This document shows positions 26,001-34,532 of a stretch of DNA of 64,000 nucleotides, piece by piece. Below the pieces are notes generated by a model. The model searched no databases and was not told the DNA's origin. It worked only from the letters and a program-made list of their open reading frames with translations. The stretch's first letter is position 1, and the number at the start of each line of letters is the position of its first letter. The translations under genes and the position numbers were made by a program. This stretch comes from Sphingopyxis sp. PAMC25046 (lineage in GTDB: Bacteria; Pseudomonadota; Alphaproteobacteria; Sphingomonadales; Sphingomonadaceae): NCBI RefSeq assembly GCF_004795895.1, contig NZ_CP039250.1, positions 2,728,001 to 2,792,000 of the forward strand. Direction: 5' to 3'.

Positions 26001-26369
26001 TTACGCCGAGCGCGCGACCAACACGCAGCCGATGGCGATCAGCAGGGTTCCCGCAACGCGGGCGACGCTGATGCTTTCGTTCAGCCAGAAGGCGCCCGCA
26101 AGCATCGTCAGGATGAAGCCGATCCCGACGAAGGGATAGGCCAGCGACAGCGGTGCGCGGCCGAGGACGAAGAGCCAGAGCAGCGCTCCGATGCCGTATA
26201 GACCGAGGCCCAGAAGGATCATCGGGGATTGTGCGAGGCCACCAATCTCTCCGCCGATGCCCGTCGATCGGCCGCCGGCGGCTGCCGTGGTCCCGATCTT
26301 GAGGGCTAGCTGCGCAAGTGCCGAAAGGCTGACGCTTGCAAGGATCAGAAGAAGCAGGCGCACTGTCAT
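26001..26369 (-). CDS. Small four-helix DMT/EamA-type membrane protein (ArnE/ArnF-like)
   Basis: A 122-residue protein with four predicted membrane helices, half the size of a normal EamA transporter. The C-terminal half, LSLAYPFVGIGFILTMLAGA followed by WLNESISVARVAGTLLIAIG, matches the half-size DMT family that includes EmrE and the undecaprenyl-phosphate-aminoarabinose flippase subunits ArnE/ArnF. ATG 26369 is preferred over a TTG two codons upstream. By context it could flip a polyprenyl-phosphate sugar made by the neighbouring HAD-UbiA protein. Confidence 0.82.
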   Translation of the reverse strand: MTVRLLLLILASVSLSALAQLALKIGTTAAAGGRSTGIGGEIGGLAQSPMILLGLGLYGIGALLWLFVLGRAPLSLAYPFVGIGFILTMLAGAFWLNESISVARVAGTLLIAIGCVLVARSA

Positions 26370-26493
26370 GGACAATCTTTCGGTCTGTCAGCGGTTTGCC
26401 ACTAATCGCGGCGATTCAAGATAAGGTTAATTTTGAGCCGAATGTCGAGCCAATTCCTGCCGAACAGTCGGCCGTGCGTCGCCCATGCCGACC

Positions 26494-28233
26494 TTACCGC
26501 AGACCGCGATCAGGATTGTCGCGAATGTCGGCGCTTGGCGGCTGAACGACGCTTGCCGGATCGATCGCGACCCACTCCGGCTTGCGATTGAGCCGCGCGT
26601 TGAACAACTTGTTGAAGCTCACAGGATCGTGCGAAGCTTCGTTCAGCGCCCGCCCATAGCGCTTTTCAACGGCGCCCGGATCATAACCCATCAGTTCCAG
26701 AAGGGTCGGGAAAATCATATAGTGGCTCGACCGGTGACGGTTATGCGCGACATCCCGGTGCCAATCCACGCCTGAACCCCGGTTGCCGTCGATCACCGCC
26801 AGCGGAACGACGCCTTCTTCCTGGACGGGATCGACGCTGCAATGGGTGGAAAGTCCGGGATTGCCCCGCTCATGCAGATTCTGGCCATGGTCGGACGTGT
26901 AGATCATCGTCGTCTGCGAGAAATCGGCCTCGTCGCGAAGCGTTTCGAAGAACGCCCCTACATTCCACAGCAACGTATTGCGATAGGAATTGCGGTAACG
27001 GACCCAGTCCTCCGCTCCGCCGGCGAAGCCCGCGCGGCTGCCGGTATCGGAAATATCCCGGTATCGCCCGCGTGGCAGAACCGGATCATAGCGCAGGTAA
27101 GCGTCCGGAAACTTGTCATGAACCGGGAAATGGGCACCGACCTTGTTCACGAGAATGAATTTCGGGCGATGATCGGCTAGTTCGCGGATGATTTCGCTCG
27201 CCGCCGCCCGGTCGCGCTGTTCCACGGGCACATTGTCGAATTGGACGAAGTGGTCGATCAGCGCGCGCTCTTCACCGCTCATCATGTTTTGCAGCGCGCC
27301 GCCGGTTCGCTGGCTGTCGATATAGACGGTGCGCAGTCCGGCTTGGCGGGCATAGGCCCAGATCGAGGGCTGCGTGCCGTTGATCCGCTGATAGTCATTG
27401 CGCGTGCCGCCGTAGCGAAGGGTGACATTGCTGCCGACGCTGCAATTGGTGACCGACGCGGCGAGACCATAGTTGTAAATGCGGGCGAATGGCCAGGTGC
27501 TCGAGAGTGGCGTGGGGACGCCGGCCGGCGAATTGATGTCCAGATATTGGCCGGCGACGCTTTCGTCGACGATGAGGATGATATTCCGGCTGAGCGGCCG
27601 GCGGGCCTGCCGAAGCCGAACAGACTGGCGCTCGCCAATGTTACCTGTCGCTTTTTCATATCCGGCAAGCGTCAGGTAAGCGATCGGCGCGAAGCTCGGC
27701 GGCTGTCCGCGCGCACCGTCGCCGCCGCGAAGGAAAAGCAGGCCCGTCAGCGCGCATGTAGCCAGCCAAGGCGTCGCGGCGACCAGCCATCGGGGTAGCG
27801 GAAGGTGCCGCCGCGGGGCTATTCCGATGGCCGCCAGCAGGAGCAGCGCGGGGGGCGCCGCTTCGACAAACGCCGTCCGATTCTGCGCCAGGGCATCGCC
27901 GATGAACGCCGCGGAATTCATCATGTTGATGAAGGCGTCGTAGGTCATGAATTCGGTCGTTACGCGCTCGAACACGATCGTGTAATAGGCCGCCCCGGCT
28001 AGCAGGAACGCAATGGTCCAGCGCAAAATTGCCGGCGGAGTGTAGGCGGCGCCGAGGAGCCCGCCCCACAATATGGCCAGGAGAAGCACATAGCCCGCGT
28101 GCGGGACGGGGCCTACAAGATCGGCAGAGCGATTGACGATAGCAGGCAATGCCGAAAGAAAACAAAGCGCCAGCAATACCTCTTTGACGTAAGCCCGCGC
28201 ATCAAAGTATCGCTTCATGTCGCCCCAGAACAT
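26494..28233 (-). CDS. Sulfatase-fold membrane transferase (EptA/LtaS-like), divergent active site
   Basis: A 579-residue protein. Residues 1-190 hold about five membrane helices. The rest is an alkaline-phosphatase/sulfatase fold domain with IILIVDESVAG (metal-binding Glu after the first strand), NKVGAHFPVHDKFP and TMIYTSDHGQNLHE (Asp/His metal ligands). This is the EptA/CptA/LtaS architecture, adding phosphoethanolamine or similar to lipid A or glycans. The region of the Thr nucleophile (CGTAT in EptA) reads NCSVGSN here, so the nucleophile may be Ser. An alternative start is ATG 28218. It is downstream of no other gene on its strand within 150 bp. Confidence 0.82.
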   Translation of the reverse strand: MFWGDMKRYFDARAYVKEVLLALCFLSALPAIVNRSADLVGPVPHAGYVLLLAILWGGLLGAAYTPPAILRWTIAFLLAGAAYYTIVFERVTTEFMTYDAFINMMNSAAFIGDALAQNRTAFVEAAPPALLLLAAIGIAPRRHLPLPRWLVAATPWLATCALTGLLFLRGGDGARGQPPSFAPIAYLTLAGYEKATGNIGERQSVRLRQARRPLSRNIILIVDESVAGQYLDINSPAGVPTPLSSTWPFARIYNYGLAASVTNCSVGSNVTLRYGGTRNDYQRINGTQPSIWAYARQAGLRTVYIDSQRTGGALQNMMSGEERALIDHFVQFDNVPVEQRDRAAASEIIRELADHRPKFILVNKVGAHFPVHDKFPDAYLRYDPVLPRGRYRDISDTGSRAGFAGGAEDWVRYRNSYRNTLLWNVGAFFETLRDEADFSQTTMIYTSDHGQNLHERGNPGLSTHCSVDPVQEEGVVPLAVIDGNRGSGVDWHRDVAHNRHRSSHYMIFPTLLELMGYDPGAVEKRYGRALNEASHDPVSFNKLFNARLNRKPEWVAIDPASVVQPPSADIRDNPDRGLR

Positions 28234-28386
28234 GCCCTATGCTATTTCCTTCCCCCCTAAGAGTATATTAAATCGACGTTATTATCGGCAAGGTTCGCAG
28301 CGACGATACCGATTGGCGGGACGATCGGGGGCGCGGGAATGACGAATGCTTGAGTGTCCCCTCACCACCCCGACAACGACCTGACC

Positions 28387-29793
28387 CTACCCCGCCGGTA
28401 GTCTTAGCCGCACCAGCAACCCGCCCAGATCCTCGCTCTCCTCCAGCGTGATATTGCCGCCGTAAATCTCCGCCACGTCGCGTACGATCGCGAGGCCCAG
28501 TCCCGTCCCGGGCTTGCCGCTGTCGAGCCGCACGCCGCGGTCGAAGATGCGCGAACGGTCGGCGGGCGAGATGCCCGCGCCGTCGTCCTCGATCAATATC
28601 TCGGCCATATTGTCGTCGCGCCCGATCGTCACGAAGATGCTGCCACCGCCATATTTGGCGGCATTTTCGAGCAGGTTGCCGATGAGTTCGTCGAGATCCT
28701 GCCGCTCGACGCGCGCGATGACGCCCTTGTCGCCCGCGGCATCGAGCCGCACATCGGGATAGAGCGCCGCGACCGCGCGCGATACGCTGCCGACGCTGTC
28801 CCACACGACTGCGCGGGCCTGCGCTGCCCCGCGTCGCCCGACCGCGCGGGCGCGAGCAAGGTGATGGTCGACCTGCCGCTGCATCGTCGCCGCCTCGCGC
28901 CGCACCGTCTCGGCGAGTTCGGTATCCGAACTCGTCGCGCTGTTGACGAGCACGGTGAGCGGGGTTTTCAGCGCGTGGGCCAGGTTTCCGGCGTGAAGTC
29001 GCGCTTCTTCGGCCTGTTTCTCGTTATGCGCGAGCAGTGCGTTGAGTTCGTCGACCATCGGCTGCACCTCGAGCGGCAGCGGCGCGGTGACGCGGCGATT
29101 CTGCCCGCCGCGCATCGCGGCGATCGCGCGCCGGATGTGGCGCAGTGGCCACAGGCCATAGAAGGTCTGGAGCGCCGCGAGGATGATGAGACCGAGCCCG
29201 AGTAGCACGAGGCTGGGAATCAGCGTCTGCCGTACCGCGCTGACCTGCGCATCGAGGGCCTCGCGCGATTGCGCGATCTGGTATCGCCAATTGGTCCTGC
29301 TGCCCGGCAGGATGACGTTGCGTTCGAGCACGCGCAGTTCCTCGTCGGGAAACTGGTTGCTGTCATAGGTGTGGATCTGGTTGTCGACATGGGGGGTCGG
29401 CGCCCTCAACGTGCGCTCCCACAGCGAGCGCGAACGATAGGGTTCCTGATTGCCGCCGCTGATCTGCCAATAGAGGCCGCTGTACGGTTCGAGAAAGCGT
29501 TGGTCGCCGAGCGGCTCGATCAGCCGCACCTCGCCATCGGGGCCGATCTCCGACGAGCGGATCATCGCGATCAGCACATATTCGAGGCCCGAATCGAAAT
29601 TACGCGTGATCGCGGTCTTCAGCACCTGATCGAGCGCGAAACCGCCGCCGATCAGCAGCACCGAAATCCACAAGGCCGCGATCGCGATCATGCGCCGCGC
29701 CAGCGAGCCGGTGATGCGGCCCGACGTGGCTAGGGGCTTGATTGCCGCGTCCGGGTCGGTTTCGACCTCCGGGGCGACGTCGGCCGTCGACAT
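28387..29793 (-). CDS. Sensor histidine kinase (PhoQ-like)
   Basis: A 468-residue kinase. TM1 is at about 33-55, followed by a periplasmic sensor of about 135 residues, TM2 at about 192-213, HAMP, the H-box LAHALKTPLTVL with His273, then GNLLENAAKYGG, DDGAGI and KPGTGLGLAIVRDVAE. The ALKTPL H-box is typical of PhoQ-type kinases. It lies 3 bp after the cognate response regulator and downstream of a PepSY-domain gene. The signal is not evident; PhoQ relatives sense divalent cations or envelope stress. Confidence 0.93.
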   Translation of the reverse strand: MSTADVAPEVETDPDAAIKPLATSGRITGSLARRMIAIAALWISVLLIGGGFALDQVLKTAITRNFDSGLEYVLIAMIRSSEIGPDGEVRLIEPLGDQRFLEPYSGLYWQISGGNQEPYRSRSLWERTLRAPTPHVDNQIHTYDSNQFPDEELRVLERNVILPGSRTNWRYQIAQSREALDAQVSAVRQTLIPSLVLLGLGLIILAALQTFYGLWPLRHIRRAIAAMRGGQNRRVTAPLPLEVQPMVDELNALLAHNEKQAEEARLHAGNLAHALKTPLTVLVNSATSSDTELAETVRREAATMQRQVDHHLARARAVGRRGAAQARAVVWDSVGSVSRAVAALYPDVRLDAAGDKGVIARVERQDLDELIGNLLENAAKYGGGSIFVTIGRDDNMAEILIEDDGAGISPADRSRIFDRGVRLDSGKPGTGLGLAIVRDVAEIYGGNITLEESEDLGGLLVRLRLPAG

Positions 29794-29796
29794 GGT

Positions 29797-30459
29797 TTAT
29801 TGCGGATCGTCGAGTTGATAGCCGAGCCCGCGGATCGTCGTGATGATGTCGGCGCCCAATTTTTTTCGGATGCGCGTGACGAACACCTCGATCGTGTTCG
29901 AATCACGGTCGAAATCCTGATCGTAGATATGCTCGATCAGCTCGGTGCGCGACACGACCTTGCCCTTGTGATGGAGCAGGTAGGACAAGAGCTTATATTC
30001 CTGCGCGGTCAGCTTCACCGGCTCGCCCGCGAGCGTAACGCGTCCCGACCGCGTGTCGAGGCGGACGTCGCCCGCGATCAGTTCGCTCGACGCATTGCCC
30101 GACGCGCGGCGGATCAGCGCGCGAAGCCGTGCAATCAGTTCCTCGGTCTGGAAGGGCTTGGCCAGATAGTCGTCGGCGCCGGCATCGAGCCCCGCGACCT
30201 TGTCCGACCAGCTGTCGCGCGCGGTCAGCACGAGCACCGGGAAATTGCGCTTTTCGCGGCGCCAGCGGTCGAGCACAGTCAGCCCGTCGATTTCGGGAAG
30301 CCCAAGGTCGAGGATCGCCGCGTCATAGGTTTCGGTCGAGCCGAGGAAATGGCCGTCCTCGCCGTCGGTCGCAAGGTCGACGGCATAGCCCGCCCCCTCG
30401 AGCGTCGCCTTGAGCTGCGGGCCCAGCGTGGGTTCGTCCTCGACAATCAAAATCCGCAT
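29797..30459 (-). CDS. OmpR/PhoP-family response regulator
   Basis: A 220-residue regulator. The receiver domain carries Glu7 and Asp8, phospho-acceptor Asp51 and Lys101 (LAKPF). The winged-helix domain has ELIEHIYDQDFDRDSNTIEV and ends with TIRGLGYQLDDP. This is the PhoP/QseB subgroup pattern. It is followed by its histidine kinase after 3 bp and preceded by a small PepSY-domain secreted protein 117 bp upstream, a frequent three-gene arrangement in which the PepSY protein may modulate the sensor. Confidence 0.95.
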   Translation of the reverse strand: MRILIVEDEPTLGPQLKATLEGAGYAVDLATDGEDGHFLGSTETYDAAILDLGLPEIDGLTVLDRWRREKRNFPVLVLTARDSWSDKVAGLDAGADDYLAKPFQTEELIARLRALIRRASGNASSELIAGDVRLDTRSGRVTLAGEPVKLTAQEYKLLSYLLHHKGKVVSRTELIEHIYDQDFDRDSNTIEVFVTRIRKKLGADIITTIRGLGYQLDDPQ

Positions 30460-30576
30460 TCAGGCGCCTTTCCTTTGCGACGCCGAACAGGGCGGCCGCA
30501 TGTTTCGACTGTGTATCAAGTCCGAACGCCCATCGCAAAATCTCGTTGCGACGAAATGGGCGGTCGCCGGGAATTG

Positions 30577-30885
30577 TCAGGGATTGCGGCCGACGATCCG
30601 GCCGGTGCGGGCATCGACATAGACGACAACGACCTGGCTGCCGTCCATGAACTTCAGCTTGTAGAGCATCCGCCCCGCATCGAACTGCGGTCCGCCCAGA
30701 TAGGTCATGTCGTTGTAGGGCGGGCGCGAACGGATATCGGCGACCAGCTTGTTGAGCGGAACCACCTGCCCCTGCGCGGCCGCCTGACGCAGATTGTCCT
30801 GGTCGCGATCGCCGCGCGCGAGCGCGGGGGCGCCCGCGGACAGCAGCAGGGCGGAGATCAGCGAAAGGGTCAGGGTGCGGGTCAT
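30577..30885 (-). CDS. Secreted PepSY-like protein
   Basis: A 102-residue protein with a clear signal peptide (MTRTLTLSLISALLLSAG, cleavage near ALA-R). The mature part contains VPLNKLVADIRSR and the PepSY-like ending YKLKFMDGSQVVVVYVDARTGRIVG. Such small periplasmic proteins often sit next to PhoPQ-type systems and are thought to regulate them or peptidases. It is probably cotranscribed with the regulator/kinase genes downstream. Confidence 0.85.
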   Translation of the reverse strand: MTRTLTLSLISALLLSAGAPALARGDRDQDNLRQAAAQGQVVPLNKLVADIRSRPPYNDMTYLGGPQFDAGRMLYKLKFMDGSQVVVVYVDARTGRIVGRNP

Positions 30886-30972
30886 GGCCGTTTGTCTAAC
30901 GCGAAAGCATTGAATAGGCGATGAATGGACGGGTCAGCCGCGGTTCGGGTTCCACCATGGCCCGGAAGACCA

Positions 30973-31047
30973 TGGTGGGCGCGACAGGGATTGAACCTGT
31001 GACCCCACCCGTGTGAAGGGTGTGCTCTACCGCTGAGCTACGCGCCC
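30973..31047 (-). tRNA. tRNA-Val (anticodon CAC)
   Basis: A 75-nt cloverleaf on the minus strand with encoded CCA. The acceptor stem GGGCGCG/CGCGCCC is perfect, the D-arm is GCTC...GAGC, the anticodon stem CACCC/GGGTG holds loop TTCACAC (anticodon CAC, reading GUG), and the T-arm is ACAGG-TTCAATC-CCTGT. All stems pair completely. Confidence 0.98.
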
Positions 31048-31221
31048 GTCCCGATGCGGACCGAAGTCCGGCGTCCGAAAGCCGGACGTCCATAGCCGCT
31101 GGCGCGGTGAATGCAACGCCCATTTGCGCGATCTTCACGCACAATCCATCGGGCAAATACAAATCGGGCCGCAGCTTGCGCCACGACCCGAGATGTTTTT
31201 TACCAAAAGGCGCGGGCCAAC

Positions 31222-31494
31222 TTAGTTGACGGCGTCCTTGAGGGCCTTGCCGGCCTTGAACTTCGGCTGGTTCGACGCCGCGATGGTCATCGTTTCGCCG
31301 GTGCGCGGGTTGCGACCGGTCGATGCCTTGCGCTTGCTGACCGCGAAGGTGCCGAAGCCGACGAGACGGACTTCGCCGCCCTTCTTCAGCGAGCCGGTGA
31401 TCGCGTCGAAGACAGCTTCCACGGCCTTGCTGGCATCACCCTTGGTCAGGCCGCTCGAATCGGCGACGGCGGCGATCAGGTCTTGTTTGTTCAT
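31222..31494 (-). CDS. hupB: HU-family DNA-binding protein
   Basis: A 90-residue nucleoid protein of exactly HU size. It starts MNKQDLIAAVADSSGLTK, carries the KKGGEVRLVGFGTF core and the DNA-binding arm GRNPRTGETMTI with the conserved Pro, and ends AGKALKDAVN. It lies downstream of lon in the same direction, the classical lon-hupB order. A candidate promoter with TTGACA is located between the two genes. Confidence 0.98.
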   Translation of the reverse strand: MNKQDLIAAVADSSGLTKGDASKAVEAVFDAITGSLKKGGEVRLVGFGTFAVSKRKASTGRNPRTGETMTIAASNQPKFKAGKALKDAVN

Positions 31495-31554
31495 GCCTAA
31501 GGAACCCCTGCATTATGGTTGAATGATTCTCATGGCCCGAAGCCATGGCGCGCC

Positions 31555-31583
31555 ACTAACGATGTTTGCCCCTGTCTTGTCAA
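31555..31583 (-). promoter_or_regulatory. Candidate sigma70-type promoter for hupB
   Basis: On the minus strand a perfect -35 box TTGACA (31583-31578) is followed after exactly 17 bp by GTTAGT (31560-31555), a weak -10 box. It is about 60 bp upstream of the hupB start. Only the -35 box is convincing. Confidence 0.4.
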
Positions 31584-31608
31584 AGCAAAAAAGGGCGAAA
31601 AACGTCCC

Positions 31609-31628
31609 AAAACGTCGATTTTGCGACG
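31609..31628 (-). terminator. Weak terminator downstream of lon
   Basis: On the minus strand CGTCG/CGACG (31628-31624 and 31617-31613) form a 5-bp stem around a 6-nt loop, followed by TTTT (31612-31609). It lies 35 bp after the lon stop, between lon and the hupB promoter candidate. The stem is short. Confidence 0.4.
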
Positions 31629-31662
31629 AACTCGGGGTGAAACGTCCTCGATCGGCGGCGGC

Positions 31663-34059
31663 TCAGTGCCGAATCGCCGATTCGGGGTCGCTTCCTGGCG
31701 GCACCGGTGGCGAGGCGGCAAGTTCGTCGGCCTCGGTCCATTCGATCGGCACCACCGGCGACACCAGTGCTTCGGCCAGCACCTGATCGACGTGGCTGAC
31801 GGGGATGATCTTCAGCCCGCCGGTGATATTCGCCGGGATTTCGACGAGGTCCTTTTCATTTTCCTCGGGGATCAGCACGGTCTTGATGCCGCCGCGAAGC
31901 GCGGCGAGCAGCTTTTCCTTAAGCCCGCCGATCGCGAGGACGCGGCCGCGCAAAGTGACTTCGCCCGTCATCGCGACATCGCGGCGCACCGCGATCCCGG
32001 TCAGCGTCGAAATCATCGCGGTGACCATGCCGACGCCCGCCGACGGACCATCCTTCGGTACCGCGCCTTCGGGCAGGTGGATGTGGATATCCTTGCGCGC
32101 GAACAGGCTGGGCTTGATGCCATAGGCCGGGGCGCGCGCCTTTACGAACGACAGCGCCGCCTGCACCGACTCGGTCATCACCTCGCCGAGCTTGCCGGTG
32201 GTGCGCACCTGGCCCTTGCCCGACGCGGTAACCGCCTCGATCGTCAGCAATTCGCCGCCGACCTCGGTCCACGCCAGCCCGGTGACCGCACCGACCTGGT
32301 CTTCGAGGTCGCCCATCCCGTGGCGGAATTTGCGCACACCCGCGAATTCGGACAGGTTTTCGGGCGTCACGGTAACGCTGGTCGCCTTGCCTTCGAGGAT
32401 GCGGCGCAGCGCCTTGCGCGCCAGCCGCGCGATCTCGCGTTCGAGCGTACGAACGCCGGCCTCGCGGGTGTAATAGCGGATGAGGTCGCGCAGCCCCTCT
32501 TCGGTCAGCTCGAACTCGCCGGCCTTCAGGCCGTGCGCCTCGACCTGCTTCGCGATCAGGTGGAGCTTGGCGATCTCGACCTTCTCGTCCTCGGTATAGC
32601 CTTCGAGCCGGATGATCTCCATGCGGTCGAGCAAAGGCTGCGGCAGGTTGAGCGAGTTGGCGGTGGTGACGAACATCACGTCGCTAAGGTCGACATCGAC
32701 CTCCAGATAATGGTCCTGGAACTTGCCATTCTGTTCGGGGTCGAGCACCTCGAGCAGCGCCGACGCCGGATCGCCGCGGAAATCCTGGCCCAGCTTGTCG
32801 ATCTCGTCGAGCAGGAACAGCGGGTTCATCGTGCCGGCCTTTTTGAGGTTGGTCACGATCTTGCCCGGCAGCGAGCCGATATAGGTGCGGCGGTGGCCGC
32901 GGATTTCGGCTTCGTCACGCACGCCGCCCAGCGACTGGCGCACAAACTCGCGGCCCGTGGCTTTCGCGATCGACCGGCCGAGCGAGGTCTTGCCGACGCC
33001 CGGAGGGCCGACGAGGCACAGGATCGGGCCCTTCAGCTTGTTGGTGCGCGCCTGCACCGCCAGATATTCGACGATCCGGTCTTTGACCTTTTCGAGCGCA
33101 TAATGGTCGTCGTCGAGGACGGCCTGCGCCTTGGCGATGTCTTTTTTCAGCTTCGACTTCTTGCCCCACGGCAGGCCGATCAGCGTGTCGAGATAGTTGC
33201 GCACGACGGTGGCCTCGGCCGACATCGGTGCCATCGCGCGCAGCTTCTTCAGCTCGGCGTTCGCCTTGGCCTTGGCCTCCTTCGACATTTTGAGGCTGTC
33301 GATCTTGAGCTGCAGCTCGGCGAGGTCGTCGCCGCCTTCGCCATTGTCGTTGCCGAGCTCGCGCTGAATCGCCTTCAACTGCTCGTTGAGATAATATTCG
33401 CGCTGGCTCTTTTCCATCTGGCGCTTCACGCGGCCGCGAATCTTCTTTTCGACCTGCAGCACGCCGAGTTCGCCTTCCATGAAGGCGAAGACCATTTCGA
33501 GCCGCTTCGACGGCGCATCTTCGACGAGCAAGGCCTGCTTGTCCGACACCTTGATGTTGAGATTGCCCGCCACCGAATCGGCGAGGCGCGAGGCGTCTTC
33601 GATTTGCGACAGCTGTACCGCGGTTTCGGCCGGCATCTTCTTGTTGAGCTTGGCGTAATTTTCGAACTGGTCGACGACCGAACGCATCAGCGCGGCGGTA
33701 TCGACGCTGTCGTCGACCGTGTCGCCGATCGGCTTCACGCTCGCCATCACCGCCTTGTCTTCGTCGGCGAGCGACAGCAGCTTCGCGCGCTCCTTGCCTT
33801 CGACAAGCACGCGAACAGTGCCGTCGGGCAGCTTGAGCAGTTGGAGGACGGTCGCGATCACGCCGACGTCGTAAAGATCGTCGCGCTGCGGATCGTCTTC
33901 GCCCGGATCGAGCTGCGCGACGAGGAAGATTTCCTTGTCGCTTTCCATCGCGGTTTCGAGCGCGGCGACCGAGCGGTCGCGGCCGACGAACAACGGCACG
34001 ATCATGTGCGGGAAAACGACGATGTCACGCAGCGGAAGGAGGGGATAAGATTGCGTCAT
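31663..34059 (-). CDS. lon: ATP-dependent protease Lon
   Basis: A 798-residue protease with full family architecture. It has the LON substrate-binding N-domain ([20 protein letters not shown], read in part), a coiled-coil region near 190-260, and the AAA+ module with Walker [12 protein letters not shown] and [10 protein letters not shown]. The protease domain carries the catalytic Ser in [11 protein letters not shown] and a Lys about 43 residues later ([10 protein letters not shown]). It degrades misfolded and regulatory proteins. The ATG at 34059 follows AGGAG. The long opposite-strand open frame over this gene is a GC-bias shadow. Confidence 0.98.
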   Translation of the reverse strand: MTQSYPLLPLRDIVVFPHMIVPLFVGRDRSVAALETAMESDKEIFLVAQLDPGEDDPQRDDLYDVGVIATVLQLLKLPDGTVRVLVEGKERAKLLSLADEDKAVMASVKPIGDTVDDSVDTAALMRSVVDQFENYAKLNKKMPAETAVQLSQIEDASRLADSVAGNLNIKVSDKQALLVEDAPSKRLEMVFAFMEGELGVLQVEKKIRGRVKRQMEKSQREYYLNEQLKAIQRELGNDNGEGGDDLAELQLKIDSLKMSKEAKAKANAELKKLRAMAPMSAEATVVRNYLDTLIGLPWGKKSKLKKDIAKAQAVLDDDHYALEKVKDRIVEYLAVQARTNKLKGPILCLVGPPGVGKTSLGRSIAKATGREFVRQSLGGVRDEAEIRGHRRTYIGSLPGKIVTNLKKAGTMNPLFLLDEIDKLGQDFRGDPASALLEVLDPEQNGKFQDHYLEVDVDLSDVMFVTTANSLNLPQPLLDRMEIIRLEGYTEDEKVEIAKLHLIAKQVEAHGLKAGEFELTEEGLRDLIRYYTREAGVRTLEREIARLARKALRRILEGKATSVTVTPENLSEFAGVRKFRHGMGDLEDQVGAVTGLAWTEVGGELLTIEAVTASGKGQVRTTGKLGEVMTESVQAALSFVKARAPAYGIKPSLFARKDIHIHLPEGAVPKDGPSAGVGMVTAMISTLTGIAVRRDVAMTGEVTLRGRVLAIGGLKEKLLAALRGGIKTVLIPEENEKDLVEIPANITGGLKIIPVSHVDQVLAEALVSPVVPIEWTEADELAASPPVPPGSDPESAIRH

Positions 34060-34196
34060 TACGGCTCCTGGACGGGCGCCGCGACCGGGCGCACCGCCCT
34101 TCTTATAGGTGGTTCGTCGCTAATATGGCGTAACTTCGCACGCATTCAATGTCGCTGCGCTGAACGCCGCGGTCCCAGAGGGATTTAGGGACCGGC

Positions 34197-34532
34197 TCAG
34201 AACGGCAGCTTGAAACCCGGGGGGAGCGGCAGGCCGCTCGTCATCTTGCCCATTTCCTCGTTGCTCGCGGCGTCGGCCTTTTCGCGCGCGTCGTTGAACG
34301 CGGCGGCGAGCAAATCCTCGAGCATCTGCTTGTCGGCGGGAACGATCAGGCTATCGTCAATGTGTATCGCCTTGATCCGGCCCTTCGCGGTAGCGGTGAT
34401 CTTCACGAGTCCGCCGCCCGAAACGCCTTCGACCTCGACGCTGTCGAGCTTCGCCTGCGCCTCCTGCATCTGCGCCTGCACGGTGGCGGCGGCTTCCTGC
34501 GCCGCCTTCATCATTTCTTCGATCGATTTCAT
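34197..34532 (-). CDS. YbaB/EbfC nucleoid-associated protein
   Basis: A 111-residue protein starting MKSIEEMMKAAQEAAATVQ with the family core VEGVSGGGLVKITATAKGR and a C-terminal LPLPPGFKLPF. The family forms DNA-binding dimers. It is coupled to dnaX by a 4-bp ATGA overlap, the widely conserved dnaX-ybaB pair. No anomaly. Confidence 0.96.
   Translation of the reverse strand: MKSIEEMMKAAQEAAATVQAQMQEAQAKLDSVEVEGVSGGGLVKITATAKGRIKAIHIDDSLIVPADKQMLEDLLAAAFNDAREKADAASNEEMGKMTSGLPLPPGFKLPF

Noticed and set aside
31519..34188. An 889-codon open frame on the plus strand opposite lon
   Set aside because: It is the mirror frame of a highly GC3-biased gene; its composition is unlike a real protein and Lon is unambiguous on the other strand.
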